Positions 44,309-57,427 of a DNA stretch of 64,000 bases are shown piece by piece. Location of the stretch: the NCBI GenBank assembly GCA_948567375.1, contig OX419759.1, positions 61,718,593 to 61,782,592 of the forward strand, read 5' to 3'. The first letter of the stretch is position 1, and every line of letters starts with the position of its first letter. The notes below the pieces were generated by a model. It was not told the origin of the DNA, ran no database searches, and worked only from the letters and a program-made list of their open reading frames with translations. This DNA is from Lunularia cruciata. Its lineage: Eukaryota; Streptophyta; Marchantiopsida; Lunulariales; Lunulariaceae. Position numbers and translations under genes: made by a program.

Positions 44309-46600
44309 AAACTTTCATATTTGCTTTAGTTTGATTTTTATTTATTTTACTTTAAATTTTAATATTAATATATAAGACAATTTTATTTCTTTGCATGACT
44401 TTAATGAAATTATTGTAACTTGAGAAGAAAAATAGGAAGAACCACTATTGATAGAAGCAATAATTAAACTATAAAGCAAATGTTGACAAGAATGAAAACT
44501 ATAAAGGGATTGAAATTTATGGTGGTGATAGATTAGAAAGCAAATCTTTACAAAGTATCAATATTTGGAAACTTGCTTGTAGATATTTTACAAAAGAATT
44601 AAGAAAACTTAACTTTCTTTAGTTTAGTGGAGATTGTAAATTCTAATATCCTTGATAAATACTATATTTTTCTATCATCTGTAGCTTATAACTCTATGCT
44701 CATTGATTTCATAAGGGAGCTTGTTTGTTGTTTACATAAATTTTTCTTATTTTGAAAAATATCAAGAATATATTCAATTCTTAAAGGTGCTAGAAGGTGC
44801 AATTTGGAGTAGATAGCTTGATATATACCAATAATATACAAGATTCAAGAAGAAGAGTGAACAAGATTTTCCAGCTAGATATCTTCTTGCTTGGAAGTAA
44901 TTATTTAATCTTGGAAAATTGTTTATTGATAGTATATAAAGTTTAAAAAGGAGGAGACTAGAATTTACCAATAGATATATTTCTAAATTTCTTGGTGCTA
45001 AGAAGCAATGAAGCAATTTGGAGGATTTTGTAGTGATCACATTTTCATGAAAAAACTATTTTGTTGTTGTATTATGTTCCTTTCTTAAGCTTAGGCTAGG
45101 CTATAGGCTTGTAGAGCCTAGAAAGTGGTTTTATACCGCTTTCCTTTAGAGTGGAAGGCAACCACTCAGTTTATATGAATGAGCACAAAGGAGGTAGTGC
45201 ATATGGAAGAAATGAATTCAAAGAGGTTGAGCATGAGGAAGATCTACACCAAATAAGTACAAGAACTAAGACCTTTGCTGCAACCAAGAGACCTTTGGCC
45301 CCAAAGGAAGTACAATGGTTTGAATGTGCCACCACCTAGATAAATAGTTGCAATCAAGAACCGTTGGCATGCACCAAAGCATTTGCATGTAAGGAATGAG
45401 AGTGCTCAACCATGAGTCAATCATTGAACACAATAACAAATAGACTAAGGAAAAAAAAAACAGGTTAGCAATCCTTCATATTTTGCAAGTTGATATTCAG
45501 TTATGAGCCTGGAGCAATCAAGAGTTTTCTTCCATATTTGGCATCAAGTTTTCATGGGCCTTTGCAATATATAGCATGTACTAAATTCCAGCTAAAGTAC
45601 TGGCTCGAAAATAGTAGTATAGCTGTTGCAAGTGTAAGAAAGAAACAAGAAAATCACGAGGTTAATTATTGGGAAAAGGTCCAAACGACGAACAAAAACA
45701 ACTTCGTACGTTTTGTGTATGCTCTTTCCATGATAGAGTTGAACTGTAGAATCTCATCTACCTGCATAGGTAATGTCAACTTGAGATCGAAGTGATTGAA
45801 CTTATTCTACATGAAGTTTTAAAAGCATTTTCTAAATTTGGTGAAGGATCGTAATCTTCTTCCTGTTTTGCTGGAGCCGACACTAGAGATGGTGAATATG
45901 CGAATTAGACCTCAAAAGCTGCGTACAAAACTAGCTAACTTCCTCCAAGTCCCCAAATTCGTGGACAGCACAATGTACATTAGCTTCATCTTAACTGCAC
46001 GAAGTTCAATACGTTCGCTTCTTCTGTACTGCAGCCAACTAATTGTTCACGACTGTTCATACTGCAAATACTGTAGTGGATATAAGCAGTAGCTTTTCTA
46101 TGAATGTCCCAATATTTGTGATGAGAATCACTGCTGACAGACTGATCACTCTAAGCTGCAGTAATTGAAATTTATCGTTTTCTAGCAAGCGTCTTGTTGA
46201 TCCTTAACTAGCGGTCAGTGCTACGCCATGCATTACTAATTCTGAACCAGGAAATGTAGTTTTATTATCGTTATAATCAACACTGAAATATTCTCGGTCA
46301 TACAATATCTGCCCTCCAATGGTGTAGAGCCTTGTACTTAAACAAGGTCACTGAAAGTTGTCTGAATCCATTTGCTGGTTTTGTTTCTTGGCTCCGAACT
46401 CTACTTCACGTCTATCTTGTCGAGCTTTCTGAATGAACTCTATTAAATAGTAGTTAAAGCTATTTTCTTACATCGGTTTACAAGAGGAAACGATGAGGCT
46501 TCAGGATGAGAGCTGAAGACATGTTCCGTCTAAGAATTCGTGACATCACAGTATGAACACTCGATAATCAATTAACGATACAGAACGGATTTAAAATGCA
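44309..46600. other. No gene recognised; downstream flank of the intact PPO gene
   Basis: AT-rich to about 45450, then more balanced. The open frames (44774-45040 -, 45490-45795 +, 45838-46092 +) show no motif I recognise and are probably chance. Confidence 0.4.
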
Positions 46601-46615
46601 CGAGAACTGCGCATC

Positions 46616-46621
46616 TTTATT
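46616..46621 (-). terminator. Possible poly(A) signal of the PPO gene
   Basis: AATAAA on the - strand, about 380 bp past the PPO stop codon. It is plausible, but plant signals are loose. Confidence 0.3.
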
Positions 46622-47001
46622 TACTCATGAGGTAATGCGGTAACCACGTGAAAAGACAAGTAAGACCACTTTGATCAGGAGAACGACCATACGCCACAAC
46701 CTCTATCCAGCGGCTACGCTCGGCCTGCTTACATCCCAAGTAAGCTAAACTAACAGAAACTGAAATTGTTCTCGACATCCATATGTAGATGACCCGAAGA
46801 TCCAGCTGCACGTGCACAGCAAGCCGGAAACATCTGATCAACGAGATCCAGCAAACAAAGGTAAAGTACTAAACAGTTAACTATGCATACTTCAATTAAG
46901 TTGTCACATGGCATAGTTGGCCATATCAATGGCATGGAATTTCATCGAGAACACAATTCACATGCTCAAAGACAAGATGCTCACAATCCTTCTCGCATGA
47001 A

Positions 47002-48837
47002 TCACTGGAATTGTTGTATGATGTTCCTGAACTTGATCGTAACATTGCTCTCCCTGAACTTTGGCACTATGGTAACCGTAGTGTTGAGATTGTAGTCCGT
47101 GATTCCCAGTCTCTTCAAGGACACACCAGTCGTAAATTGAATGTCAAAGAGTTCATACTCCTCATCTTCACCTGCCTCAGTTGCAATGCCGCTAGCCAGA
47201 TGGGAGAAGGTGCCTATATAGTCAGATAGATCTATATCAGTAGTTCTATCGGCTCCGGGATCGTCGATGTACAGGTCCAAGTGGACGTAGAGCCCATGGG
47301 GAATTTGAACGCCCTCTACTATGATTCCCTCGCTCAACTGGTCTACCCTGTTCACCTGCGTTCCTTTCAGATCCTCTTCCGTGGGAGCCCGACGCGGAAG
47401 CTTCAAGCACAGTGGACTATCCCCGATGAAGTTGTTTGCGTTGGGATCCACTTCGGGACAGTCGCTTGGTTCCCAGATTACAGTATTCATGGTGCCGGAG
47501 GCTGAGGTCGTGTTCTTCGGCTGGTGCTCGATCCACAGCTTATCTGATTCTGACATATCCTGGTACGAGTATCCCAGCTTTCCGCTGTCGAGTGTCTGAT
47601 TCACAGTCACGATCACCATGTCACCATTTTCATCGTAGAATGTAAACTCCGTGTTGAGGAAATCGGTGTCATTGCTGTCCATCCGTTTCCTGTCGCCTCC
47701 TGGAGTCGTGGTGTCAGAAAGAGTTTTCCACACGTCCCAAAAGCGGTCCATGTTGGCGTGATGAGTGTAGAACATTGGGTCACGTCCAGCGAAGATGAAG
47801 TTTCCCATGTCTGGATTGTCGGGCTCGCCTGATTTTTTGTACAAGCCCACCCATTCGTGCACAGGGTTGTGAAGTTCTTCTGCGGAACCAGATATTCCTG
47901 GAGATTTCCCCTCTGGGACAGTACTCGTCGAATGGTTGGTACCACTGCGGTAAGGACCACCGAGAAATCGCTCACTGCTGATTTGGTTGACCACATCGTT
48001 CCAAATCGTATTCAAGTTTCCATCTATGATTTCCTGGTCCGTAAGATTCTGCATTCCATTTAGTTCACCCTCAGCATCGTAAGCCAGTGGAAGAGCTTTC
48101 CCTGGGAAATGGGCCGGGTTCCTGTTGGCGTTGACGAGTTGAGAATTGTTGACCTTGGTGCCGTTTGCGAATGTGAGTAGGAAGTCCGCGAGGAACATGC
48201 TAGGTATCCAATTTGCATTAGTTTCAGGAAGATGGTTGTCCCAGTTCCAGAACGGAAGAGCGAAGTCGGGATCTCCGATCAATTTACCCAGAATTTTCTC
48301 ATGGAAGTATATTAACATCCTATGCCATGGAAGAAAAGTCCAACTGTAATGTATTTGGAGATGTTGGCCTGTTGGCTCATCCTTTGGATAGGGAGTCGAT
48401 CTTTGGTTGAACGCCTCATTGCAGAAAGAACAATGTATATGCCACTGGTTGAGGAGACTTCTGGGGTCATCGTCCGACAAATTCTTCATTCTGGCATACG
48501 CCAAATTGTACTTCGAGACATATTCAGGGTCTTGTGCTAGCTCATGTGCGGGTTTCCTTTCACGCAGGGAAGTAACAGTAGGAAGCACAAATCTTTCGGC
48601 CCTTTTTTTAGATTGCGGTAGGCAGCACACCAACTGCTCCCCGTCATTCCTTTTAAGGGTGATGTTGCGGCAATGACCTTGGCTGGAAGCCAGAATTGGT
48701 CCTGCATCGGCAAGTTGCCCAAGCTGCAGAACTTGTATACAGAACACGGTCGCGAACACATAAGTACTCCACATGCATGCTGTCTTTGAAGCACTGCCCC
48801 CTCCCTGACCTCGTTGGGAGCACACGAGTTTGTCCAT
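47002..48837 (-). CDS. PPO: Polyphenol oxidase (tyrosinase/catechol oxidase family), intact, intronless
   Basis: The 611-residue protein oxidises phenols to quinones with O2 at a dinuclear copper site. Cu-A: HCSFC (His135, with Cys139 placed for the thioether), His163 (QIHYSW) and His172 (LPWHR). Cu-B: His323 and His327 (ELHNPVHEW), then THHANMDRFW (359-368). LPFWNWD at 195-200 is typical. The DWL region (FLNTEFTFYDENGD...KLGYSYQDM) and a KFDV-like end (GLYVHLDLYIDDP) complete the plant layout. The N-terminus has a hydrophobic stretch (residues 22-40) that would be a signal peptide if translation starts at Met22. With Met1 it is preceded by a polar leader; both Mets are conserved in the pseudogene. 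The CC pair at 71-72 matches the family's N-terminal disulphides. Secretion rather than plastid targeting is inferred. The reading frame is intact. Confidence 0.95.
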   Translation of the reverse strand: MDKLVCSQRGQGGGSASKTACMWSTYVFATVFCIQVLQLGQLADAGPILASSQGHCRNITLKRNDGEQLVCCLPQSKKRAERFVLPTVTSLRERKPAHELAQDPEYVSKYNLAYARMKNLSDDDPRSLLNQWHIHCSFCNEAFNQRSTPYPKDEPTGQHLQIHYSWTFLPWHRMLIYFHEKILGKLIGDPDFALPFWNWDNHLPETNANWIPSMFLADFLLTFANGTKVNNSQLVNANRNPAHFPGKALPLAYDAEGELNGMQNLTDQEIIDGNLNTIWNDVVNQISSERFLGGPYRSGTNHSTSTVPEGKSPGISGSAEELHNPVHEWVGLYKKSGEPDNPDMGNFIFAGRDPMFYTHHANMDRFWDVWKTLSDTTTPGGDRKRMDSNDTDFLNTEFTFYDENGDMVIVTVNQTLDSGKLGYSYQDMSESDKLWIEHQPKNTTSASGTMNTVIWEPSDCPEVDPNANNFIGDSPLCLKLPRRAPTEEDLKGTQVNRVDQLSEGIIVEGVQIPHGLYVHLDLYIDDPGADRTTDIDLSDYIGTFSHLASGIATEAGEDEEYELFDIQFTTGVSLKRLGITDYNLNTTVTIVPKFRESNVTIKFRNIIQQFQ

Positions 48838-49760
48838 CTTCGGGTCGGGTTAACCGGAAGTGGTCTAAGTGGATTTCAGGATCGTGTACACAGTACTAGT
48901 AGAAATTGCAGTGCTTCATTCGGCCGCCAGGTTGACAGAGGGGGGTGCCCTTATGCCTGTTACGTAAACGCGGTAAACATTCAGGACAGGTATGTATGTG
49001 TCAGTAGAAGGTGGGAAAGACAATCGACAGATTCTAGCGCTACAAAATCCAGGGGACAAGATTGAGTGAGCGCAAGAGAAAAGACACCCAGACATAGTTA
49101 ACGTAAAAATCAAGTCTTTAGCTTGGACACTGGAAGACAGTTCCCAAATAAAATTTCATCTTCGTGGATGGATAATGGGTATGCAGTACCCAAGAATGTT
49201 AAATCGATCTTACGTAGCATTCCTACAATATTTGGCAACAAGCACGAATCGTGATCTTTTCTAGACCATTTCAGCGTATCTAGCATTTCAACAATCCTCC
49301 AACATCATTGAAATAAACAATGCATACACAATGCATTTCGAATGGCAGGCAATCTGAACCTCATCTTTATCATCTTGAGAGAAAGCCGGGTACCCTGTGA
49401 GCCAAACAAGAATGAGATAGTGCAGGGCAAATGCAATTCAAACTGCTTGAGTGCGAGGAAGGACTTGGAATTGACACGACTCGACAATCCTTTTATATGA
49501 GAGGAATAACGTTGAGACGGCAAGGCTTCCATTATTGCACGAATATCCTCCTCATCGTGTCCACAGTATCCACATGTGATTCCGAAGTATCATTCACTTT
49601 TCCCCGGAAATTCACTTCTGAATTTGTTTTGACAGTAAACCAATATTGCTCCATGATCATATCTCTGTTAGAAAAGTTATCGTCGAGATATCCACACTCA
49701 AGCAAAGAATACACTCATCATTAGTAAAACAAGCTAAATAGAAAGTATTTATCGTTCAAT
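48838..49760 (-). promoter_or_regulatory. 5' leader and upstream region of the intact PPO
   Basis: 48838-48950 matches the leader of the PPO pseudogene (inverted), including CACTGCA and GTACTGTGT blocks, so the transcript probably includes it. A TATA-like CATATAAAAGG on the - strand near 49493-49502 is far upstream (about 650 bp) and would need a leader intron. It is not assigned with confidence. Confidence 0.35.
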
Positions 49761-49769
49761 TTTTTGATG

Positions 49770-50195
49770 GGAAGCTACGTCCGTCCTTAGGTACTTGGCA
49801 TAGAGAGATTGATAGTGTCCTATAGTACACTCCACCCATCTCTCTATGTAAGCATCTATATTTCCATACCATAGCAAATGAATATTGTTAATATCATCAT
49901 GGAAGTTATCTTCTATCCTCATAAAACATTAGCACTAATTATTCTTTGTCTCTCCTCGGAGGAATAAATAATCATATAGATCCCTGCAATTATACCTGTT
50001 GATAGAGCATCAAAAGATAATACCCCACGGAATTGTTTTAATCTTTAGTCACCATTTTAAATTTATGGTGAAGAGAGACTTAACACACTTGTATACTTTT
50101 ATTTTCCTATATATATATTGGAGCATGACTTGACTTGTGTTCCACATATCATTTTTTGGTGAACTTTGATATCTCCACTTCTTATTTTTCACTTC
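49770..50195 (+). repeat. Possible 5' LTR end of Copia-B
   Basis: AT-rich, with a small inverted pair CATAGAGAGAT/ATCTCTCTATG (about 49799-49848). It ends where TAGTATCAGCAGAGA (about 50200) resembles the tRNA-Met primer site TGGTATCAGAGC. The left limit is not fixed. Confidence 0.35.
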
Positions 50196-50339
50196 GTAAT
50201 ATAGTATCAGCAGAGAGAGATTGTGAGAGCCTTTTTGGTTCAAATTGGTGAGAGGGCCTCCATTGTGATCTGATTTTTTTAATTTATACCATAAGTACTA
50301 AACTCTATACTTATAGTGGCATCACGAGTAAGAGAGTTT

Positions 50340-53300
50340 GACAAAGAACAAATCATTCAGTACGGAAATATAGAATGTTTGAAGGTTGTCCAGCAGGTGC
50401 TCCTTCAGATCTTGATGAGCGTGCTTGGAGATACGTTATAGCAGTGCATTACCTTTCTTTGTGTGTATTCCATCTTTGTTTAGTTACATACAAGGAGTTG
50501 ATACTTTATCAGGAGGTTTGGGATACATTAGCAATTTTTTACACATGTGGCCAAAGGCAAGAAAGCTTGAATTGAAGTATCAACTAATGGAGGTTAAGAA
50601 CGACAATTCAAGTATCACCAATTATATTTATCACATTTGTGGTTTAGTTGAACAGTTGAATATCATTGGAGTTAATGGTGAAGATGATGATCTCATTCTT
50701 CATACTATCCAATGTCTAGCAAAGGAGGATAAACATTTTGAACATCTATAGCAATTAGAGATACTTATCCTTAATTTGACAAGCTAGTCATAATGTTAGT
50801 CTTTGAAGAAATACAGTTGCAAGGTGGTGGCAATGGACTTGTTGTTCAAAATCAGGTGCTTTTATTGGGACAGGTCAAGCAAGAGGTAGAGGACATGGAA
50901 GTTCCCTCTGTGGAGGTACCATTGGTAGTGGTCAATCCTCACAGGGACATTATGTAACTCAAGGCAAGTCTACTATGGACAGGTTCTGCAATTACTGTAA
51001 ATCAAAAACTATTATGAGAAGACTTGTTTTAAGATAACTTGTCTTGATATGTGGCATAAAAGAGTAGGCACATGAACCTACAAAGATTTAAGGTGCTATC
51101 TACCTTAGATCTGTTTATGGATTTTTTTTTTATCATAAATGGAGGTTAAGTATCACCAATTATATTTATCACATCCATGGTTTAGTTAAACAATTAAATA
51201 GCATTAGAATTAAGGTTGACGATGATTATCTTATTCTTCATGCTATTCAAGGTCTCCCAAAGGATTATAAAATTTTTGAGATATCTATAGCCATTAGAGA
51301 TACTTATCCTTGATTTGACAAGCTAGTCATGATGTTAGTCTTTGAAGAAGTGCAGTTGCAAGGTGGTGGAAATAATCTTGTTGCTCAAAATCAGGTGCTA
51401 TTTATTGGGAGACATCAAGCAAGACTTAGAGGATCTTGAAGTTCACTTTGTGGAGGTGCCATTGGTAGAGGTCAATCCTCACAAAGACATTATGTAATTC
51501 AAGGCAAGTCCACAATAGACAGGTTCTGCAATTATTGTAAATCAAAAAATATTCTGAAAATACTTGGTTGAAGACACAAGCTTGTACTTGAACAGGGAAA
51601 CTCCATATACAGAGAAATATTCCTACTTGGATAATCATCTCCTAATGATGATTTATATGGCTGCATCATTGACCATGAATAAACAAGAATTTACCACCCA
51701 GAGTTTATGAACATTGTACTAGTGTATTTAATCCAAAAACATGACACGTTATACTAGTGTTTTTAATTCCAAAAATACTTTGATTTGAATTATTGGTTGC
51801 ATACAGATGCTGATACTGAACATAATATTACTCCAATAGTCTCTATCACATTCTCATCTCCATCAAGGAATTTTAGTGGTTTAGGAGAAGTCATTCATGT
51901 GTCTACAATCACCAAGAACCTAGTTTCCATTGACCAAATTATTGAGAACAATTTCAGGTTATATATAACCAAGATGGTGTGTTTGTTGACAAGTATGAGA
52001 AATGTGCTATCCCTGTAGGATGCAAATTTGGATCCAAAATAGTGCAGATAGTTATGTTAGACATCGAGATACCCACTATTACAAATCAGACTGCTATGTT
52101 TAGTCATGGCTAGATTGCCCTCCAGACCTTGGTAAGAAAGCAATTTGTTGCATGTGGAATTTTAAGATCTAGAGAAATTTGGATGGTTTATTGAGTTGGT
52201 ACAAGACAAGGCTCATTGTAAATGACTGTTCACAGCAATATGAAATTGATATTCATGAGACATTCAGCCTTCTTGCCAAGAGGTCATCAATTCATATTCT
52301 CTTAGCATTGGCCACTTTAAACAAGTTGAAGTTCTATTAGATGGACTTTAATAACACTTTCCTAAATGAAAATTTGGAGCAGGAGGTGTGTATAATCCAA
52401 CCTCTTGGATATGGAGATCCAAGATATTCAAACAAGGTTTGTTAATGGAAATAGTCTCTTTATGGACTTAAGCAAACTCCACGAGCTTAGAATGCCAAGA
52501 TAATTTCTGTCTTTTATCCATTGGATTTGAGTTTGGCCATCAGATTCTTTGCTTTACAGACTACAAGTTAGTGACAATATAATTTTATTGATCATCTATG
52601 GTGATGACTTGATTATCCCCGTAGCGCTCAAGATCTCATCCAGCAGGTAAAATTTCAGTTGAAGGACTTGGGAGAACTCAAATATTTCTTGGGTATTGAG
52701 TTTATTCAACACTATAATGACTTTTGGTTACTACCTTTGGCTACTAATATTCTCTCAACATGTTGGAGAAATTTGGTATGATGGTGTGTAAATCCTCTCC
52801 CAAGTTTTGTTAAGTTAACTGCCAACGATGGTGAGTTGTTAGTTGATCCAAATATGTATAGTTAGATTGTTGGCAGTTTGAGTAATTTGACTTTACCAGA
52901 CCAAATCTAACAAGTCTAGTTGCACTAGTAAGTAGATTTATACAAGCACATCTCAACACAGTACAAGGGATTTTATGTTATGTGAAGTTTACCATTTAAT
53001 TTGATCTTCACTATTTACTAGTGGGTTACCCATTCCACAAGGTTCTATTGATATGGATTCGGCAAGAAGTACTCAAGATAGAAGATCTTCATCATGTTAT
53101 GTTTTTAACCTTGTAAGTTTTGCAATTAGTTGGTCATAAAGAAGCAATTGTTGCTTTATCATTGATACAAATAGAATATAGTGGTGCCACTAATGCTACA
53201 AGTGAATTAATTTGGCTTCATGCCTTACTAAAAATATGGAATATGCTTTTTCATGATCTTATAATCTTATATAAAACTAATATCACCAATATTAAACTTC

Positions 53301-53390
53301 TAGCAATTCAATATTTCATGCCAAGACCAAACATATTGAGGTTCATTGTCATTTTATTCCGGAGAAGGCATTGGTTGGAGAAATAAATGC
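50340..53390 (+). pseudogene. Copia-B: decayed Ty1/copia gag-pol
   Basis: Gag: WPKARKLELKYQLMEVKNDN, SITNYIYHICGLVEQLNIIG and a worn zinc knuckle (FCNYCKSK). A ~440-bp gag segment occurs twice (50588-51030 and 51142-51560). RT: HETFSLLAKRSSIHILLALA, then MDFNNTFLNENLEQEVCI, SLYGLKQTPRA, and LKDLGELKYFLGIEFIQHY (about 52220-52710). RNase H pieces follow to about 53390. Frames change repeatedly and the RT catalytic box is not intact. Ty1/copia order and motifs are clear. Confidence 0.85.
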
Positions 53391-55456
53391 GTAGTATATT
53401 CCTATAGATGAGCAAGTTGTTTTAAATATAGTAGTCATCTCCATCATATTAGTGTGATCAAATGGTACATCTCTACTCACAATAAGCAAGCATGTTACCG
53501 GATCCACAATCTAAATCATTTGAATTCTTATCATATCTTAAAATATACACCTTCTAGATTTGGTAGTTAATTTATCTTTTGCTCTTGTTAAATTTGAACA
53601 TAAGTTGTATATCCAAACACTCTAAGTGAAGTGTAACCTACAGGCCAATCTTCCATTTTTTTTCATTGGTGTCCTAAACTCAAGAGCAGTAGAGGGAAGA
53701 GATGTTTACCAAATAAAAAGTAGTGTTATGTCTTTTAGTCAAAAACTATTTCCCCATCTGGACTTGGTTAAAACACTTCAAGCTCCTACCAAGAGTGTAT
53801 GATTTATCCAGTCAGCCACACCATTTTGATGTAAGTGCCTAGTATGGTGAAGTGATGGATTATTCCTTTGCTCTTGCAAAACCAATCAAACTCTCCAAAT
53901 TTGTATTCTCCACCATTATCAAATCTTAAACACTTCACTTCCTCTTGTTGTGTTTCTACAACATCATCTTCCATTGTTTAAAGATGGAGAAGATCTCTAT
54001 TTTTTGCTTTATGGTGTAGACCCATACTTTCTTATAGTAGTCTTCTACCAAAGATATAAAATGTAGTACTCCAGATTTTGGAGCTATGAGTGTGGATCAC
54101 ATACATGAAAATGCATAGTCTAAAATTCTCTCCCTTACTTTCCTATTAAAAAATGCTTTTAAAACTTAACTTACAACTCTTTATGGACTTCAGTACTTGT
54201 CTCTTGGATAGTTTGCTCATACCATGTTCACTAATATGACCCAAAAGTAGGTACTAAAAGTGCGTGAGGTCTTTGGGATCTTCTTCAAAAGTTACTATGG
54301 CAACTTCACCTACAATGGTATCTAGATCCAACTTGTATATATTGCCTACCTTTTCAATTCTTCATCGCCATCATGCTCCTTTAGATATCTTCAAAATTCC
54401 ATTTTTTGTTTGCCACCTCCAACCATTTGACTCTAGTATACCTAACAATAGCAAGTTCTTACACAACTCAAGAACATGCTGCACATTGGATAAGGTCCTT
54501 GAAACACCATCAAACGTCTTAATGTGTATTATACCAATCCATATTACTTTGCAATGCATATTGATCCCCATTAATATAGATCCTCTATTATATGGTTGTA
54601 CATGTGAAACCTATTCTTCTTTGGACAATGTAGTAAGAGCAGCCTGATTTTGCTACACTTGCTTGACATGAAAATTGACCTTTATGTCTACTAGGTTCAG
54701 GCCATTGACCCATACAATCTTTCTTGAAAATGCCCCACCTTCTGCAAGATCCAACATTTGGCTTTGGTGCCTTTAAGTCTAGACTTTGATCTAGATTTAT
54801 CTTTGATCTACCCTCTGTCTATTGTACTACCTCTAATAAACAAAGCCTCAAGGATTTTATCCTCTTTGTTAGGTATTTTACACATCCCATTTGATAATAT
54901 GGTTGAAGTAACCTCATCAAAATCTATATCATCTTTTCTATATAAGAGGGTTGTGACCAGATGTTCATACAATGAAGGTAATGAAGTCAATAAAAATAAT
55001 GCATCATCCTCTTTGTATAGAGTAAGCTCTATAGTAATCAAATCACAATGATTTTGTTGAATATGTTGAGGTACTTTATGAAGCTCTAGCCCTCTTTCAT
55101 CTACAATATATAGAGCTTTGATCTCAAGTATAACCAATTGGTCGAAGGATTTTTTTCATACATAAATTCTCCAATTTTGAACACATCTTTGGTACCAAGT
55201 CCTCTTTCAGTTCATCATATAACACTCCATCAGCAAGATTTAGCCAAATCATACTATTAGCCCTCAGATTAGCCTATCTGCATCCTCCCACTCATTGTCA
55301 CTCTTGTACTCCTAGCATTCTATGGTTCTCTTGTTGTAACAAGAAAATCCCTCATCTTCACTTGCCAAAACCCAAATTTTTTCTTCATGTCAAATTCATC
55401 CATTGCAAATCTTCATTTGATATTGAGATTCTTTGAGTCATTGTACATCTTTAGAT
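53390..55456 (-). pseudogene. Copia-A internal region, second copy
   Basis: The - strand counterpart of 29897-31960. Gag frame at 54808-55137 (NHCDLITIELTLYKEDDALF, LYEHLVTTLLYRKDD). The integrase segment with GGATAAATCATACACTCTTG lies near 53800 and the end of integrase near 53500. Here the integrase segment is single, unlike copy 1. RT and RNase H are absent. Confidence 0.75.
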
Positions 55457-56281
55457 CAATACTAATTTTTGGAAAACTATCCCTAAGGTACCTACGCTCA
55501 AGCAAAGAATACACTCATCTAACAAAAATAACACAAGTTATATGCAGTTTACTTCCTATCTTGAAAGCTGAGTTCACTGCCAAACGCTCTCACATATTAT
55601 TTATTACAACATTGCAAACACCATACAATTCGTGATCGGCTTTCCTCAATCTAGTCTTCAAGAATATTCTCCACGAAGTGGTGTTGAGCTAGATCTCTTC
55701 ATGGACCTTTATACCTCTCTTAGTAGACTGAACTACTGCTCAGACCTTAGCAGCCTAAGTAGACTACTACTGTTAGATCATAAAAGGTAGTCTCCGGTTG
55801 GGTCTAGAAGACTTGCATTCCTAGATCAAATAGCAAGACATACTCAACACATGTTATCACGTCCAAAGTCCAGCTGATGCTCTCCGAAAAATTTATACTG
55901 ATCTCCTTCATTTGCAGTTTGCCTTTTCTGTCCATGCTGTCCACTTTCACGCTAGCTAGCGTTATTTGAGACTTATTTAGTCAGAAGTACGCATATCAGG
56001 ATTGCTGAACTAAAAGCACCTTAGATGCATTTATTTTCACTTTTGTTTTGTCAATATCGTGAGCAGTAAAGTCTTTCTTTTTGTTGTCTAGTTTTAAAGT
56101 AATAATGCTTACCCGAGCTATCATGCCACTCATAAGAGACATTGAGTATAGGCATAGACATAAACATAGTAGTAGTGTAAAACTTTCCTTGATATGCATT
56201 ATCGAATTACTGGAGGGCGCTAGCACTTGTAATAAGTTAAAAGTCAACGTTGTGGTGTCAAGTAGCAACTATTATTATGAC
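55457..56281 (-). repeat. LTR of Copia-A, second copy
   Basis: The inverse of 29196-29882 with indels, longer in the first third. The primer-site region is at its left end (ATTAGTATTGATC on the - strand). The right end is TCATAATAATAG on the - strand. Confidence 0.7.
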
Positions 56282-56465
56282 TGTTAGGGTGTCGGGAGAA
56301 GTCCTGAAGTCGGTCATTCTGTCGTAGAAGATTTGGATTGAAAATCTTTCTCTTGTGCCAAAAGCTCCAAATTAAAACCCTTGGAGTTTGAGCACTCTCC
56401 CTTCTCATACTTGCTCTCAACCACATCTATGGATGCTATCCCCTTATCTTTGTTTGGGTTAGGAG

Positions 56466-57427
56466 CTACTTGGGTTTCACTACCTCCCTCTTTCCCTCTA
56501 TTGGCTCCCTCATAACCCTTTCCTCCATGGTAAGTGGAATTTGGGCAATTCCTTTGGATATGGCCTCTTCCTCCACAACCAAAACAATTTCTATCATTGA
56601 AATTTTTGGCTGGTTGACCTCTCTATATGGATAGTTTCTATAACTACTAGGCCCTCTCCTTACATTCTGATCCACCTCTCTCTTCTCCCATAGTTGCACC
56701 ACATTGATCTTGAGATCTGCAAGTTGTTCTGTGATAGTTTGAAGTGGATCCTTTGGTGGAGGTGCAATAACTAGAGTAACTACTACTTGTGGTGCCACTC
56801 TTGCCACAAAAGTATTAGAAGTTCCACCATAATTGTAGCCTTGAGGAGGATTCACAACCTCCTTCACCACCAAATCACTCTCATCTCCTTCCAAACTCTC
56901 CTCCATACGAATTGCAATCTTGATAGCTTCAACCTTGGAAGAAAGTTTCTCATATCTCACCTTGCTTCTAATTTGTGATCTCAACCCTCCCACAAAATTC
57001 TTGGTGAGCATGGCCCCTATGCCAATCATAGTAGTCTCCACATCATCTCCACCCTTCCTCAACACTTTGCAAAATTTGGACTCTAACATTTCCCCTCTTT
57101 GCACATAGACTCTCACTTTCTCTCCATATCCTGATTTGAGAAAGGTAACGTCACTCATCAATCTCTTATAACTCTCATCTGGGAGAAAGTTCTCAATGAG
57201 TGTTGAAGTCAAACTCTCCCAAGACTCTTCTTCCCATCTCTCCTCTCTCTCTTTTGGTATTCTGACTCATACCATGTAAGTGATGCATCCTCAAAGAAAT
57301 CTGGTAATAATGAGGCCCACTCATTCTTCCTCCTCTCATTATTTCCTATGCAAGCTCTCTTAAAGTCTTTCACAAAGTCCTCCATATCTTCTCTATCCTT
57401 GCCAAAGAAAACCGAAAGTTTCTTCAT
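56466..57427 (-). pseudogene. Gag of Gypsy-A, second copy, frameshifted
   Basis: Starts at ATG 57427 (MKKLSVFFGKDREDMEDF), equivalent to the start at 664 in copy 1. A one-base loss near 57225 shifts the frame; the rest is open from 57212 (MTSTLIENFLPDESYKRL) through the gag core. The zinc-knuckle region is out of frame (IEIVLVVEEEAISKG in place of the CCHC). It is dead. Confidence 0.88.

Noticed and set aside
45838..46092. 84-codon + frame downstream of PPO
   Set aside because: No recognised motif, and the opposite orientation to PPO gives no supporting context; probably chance.
49650..49720. Possible Copia-A LTR end next to the PPO upstream region
   Set aside because: Only about 30 bp (CTCAAGCAAAGAATACACTC) match 55497-55516; the flanks do not align convincingly, so no LTR was called.
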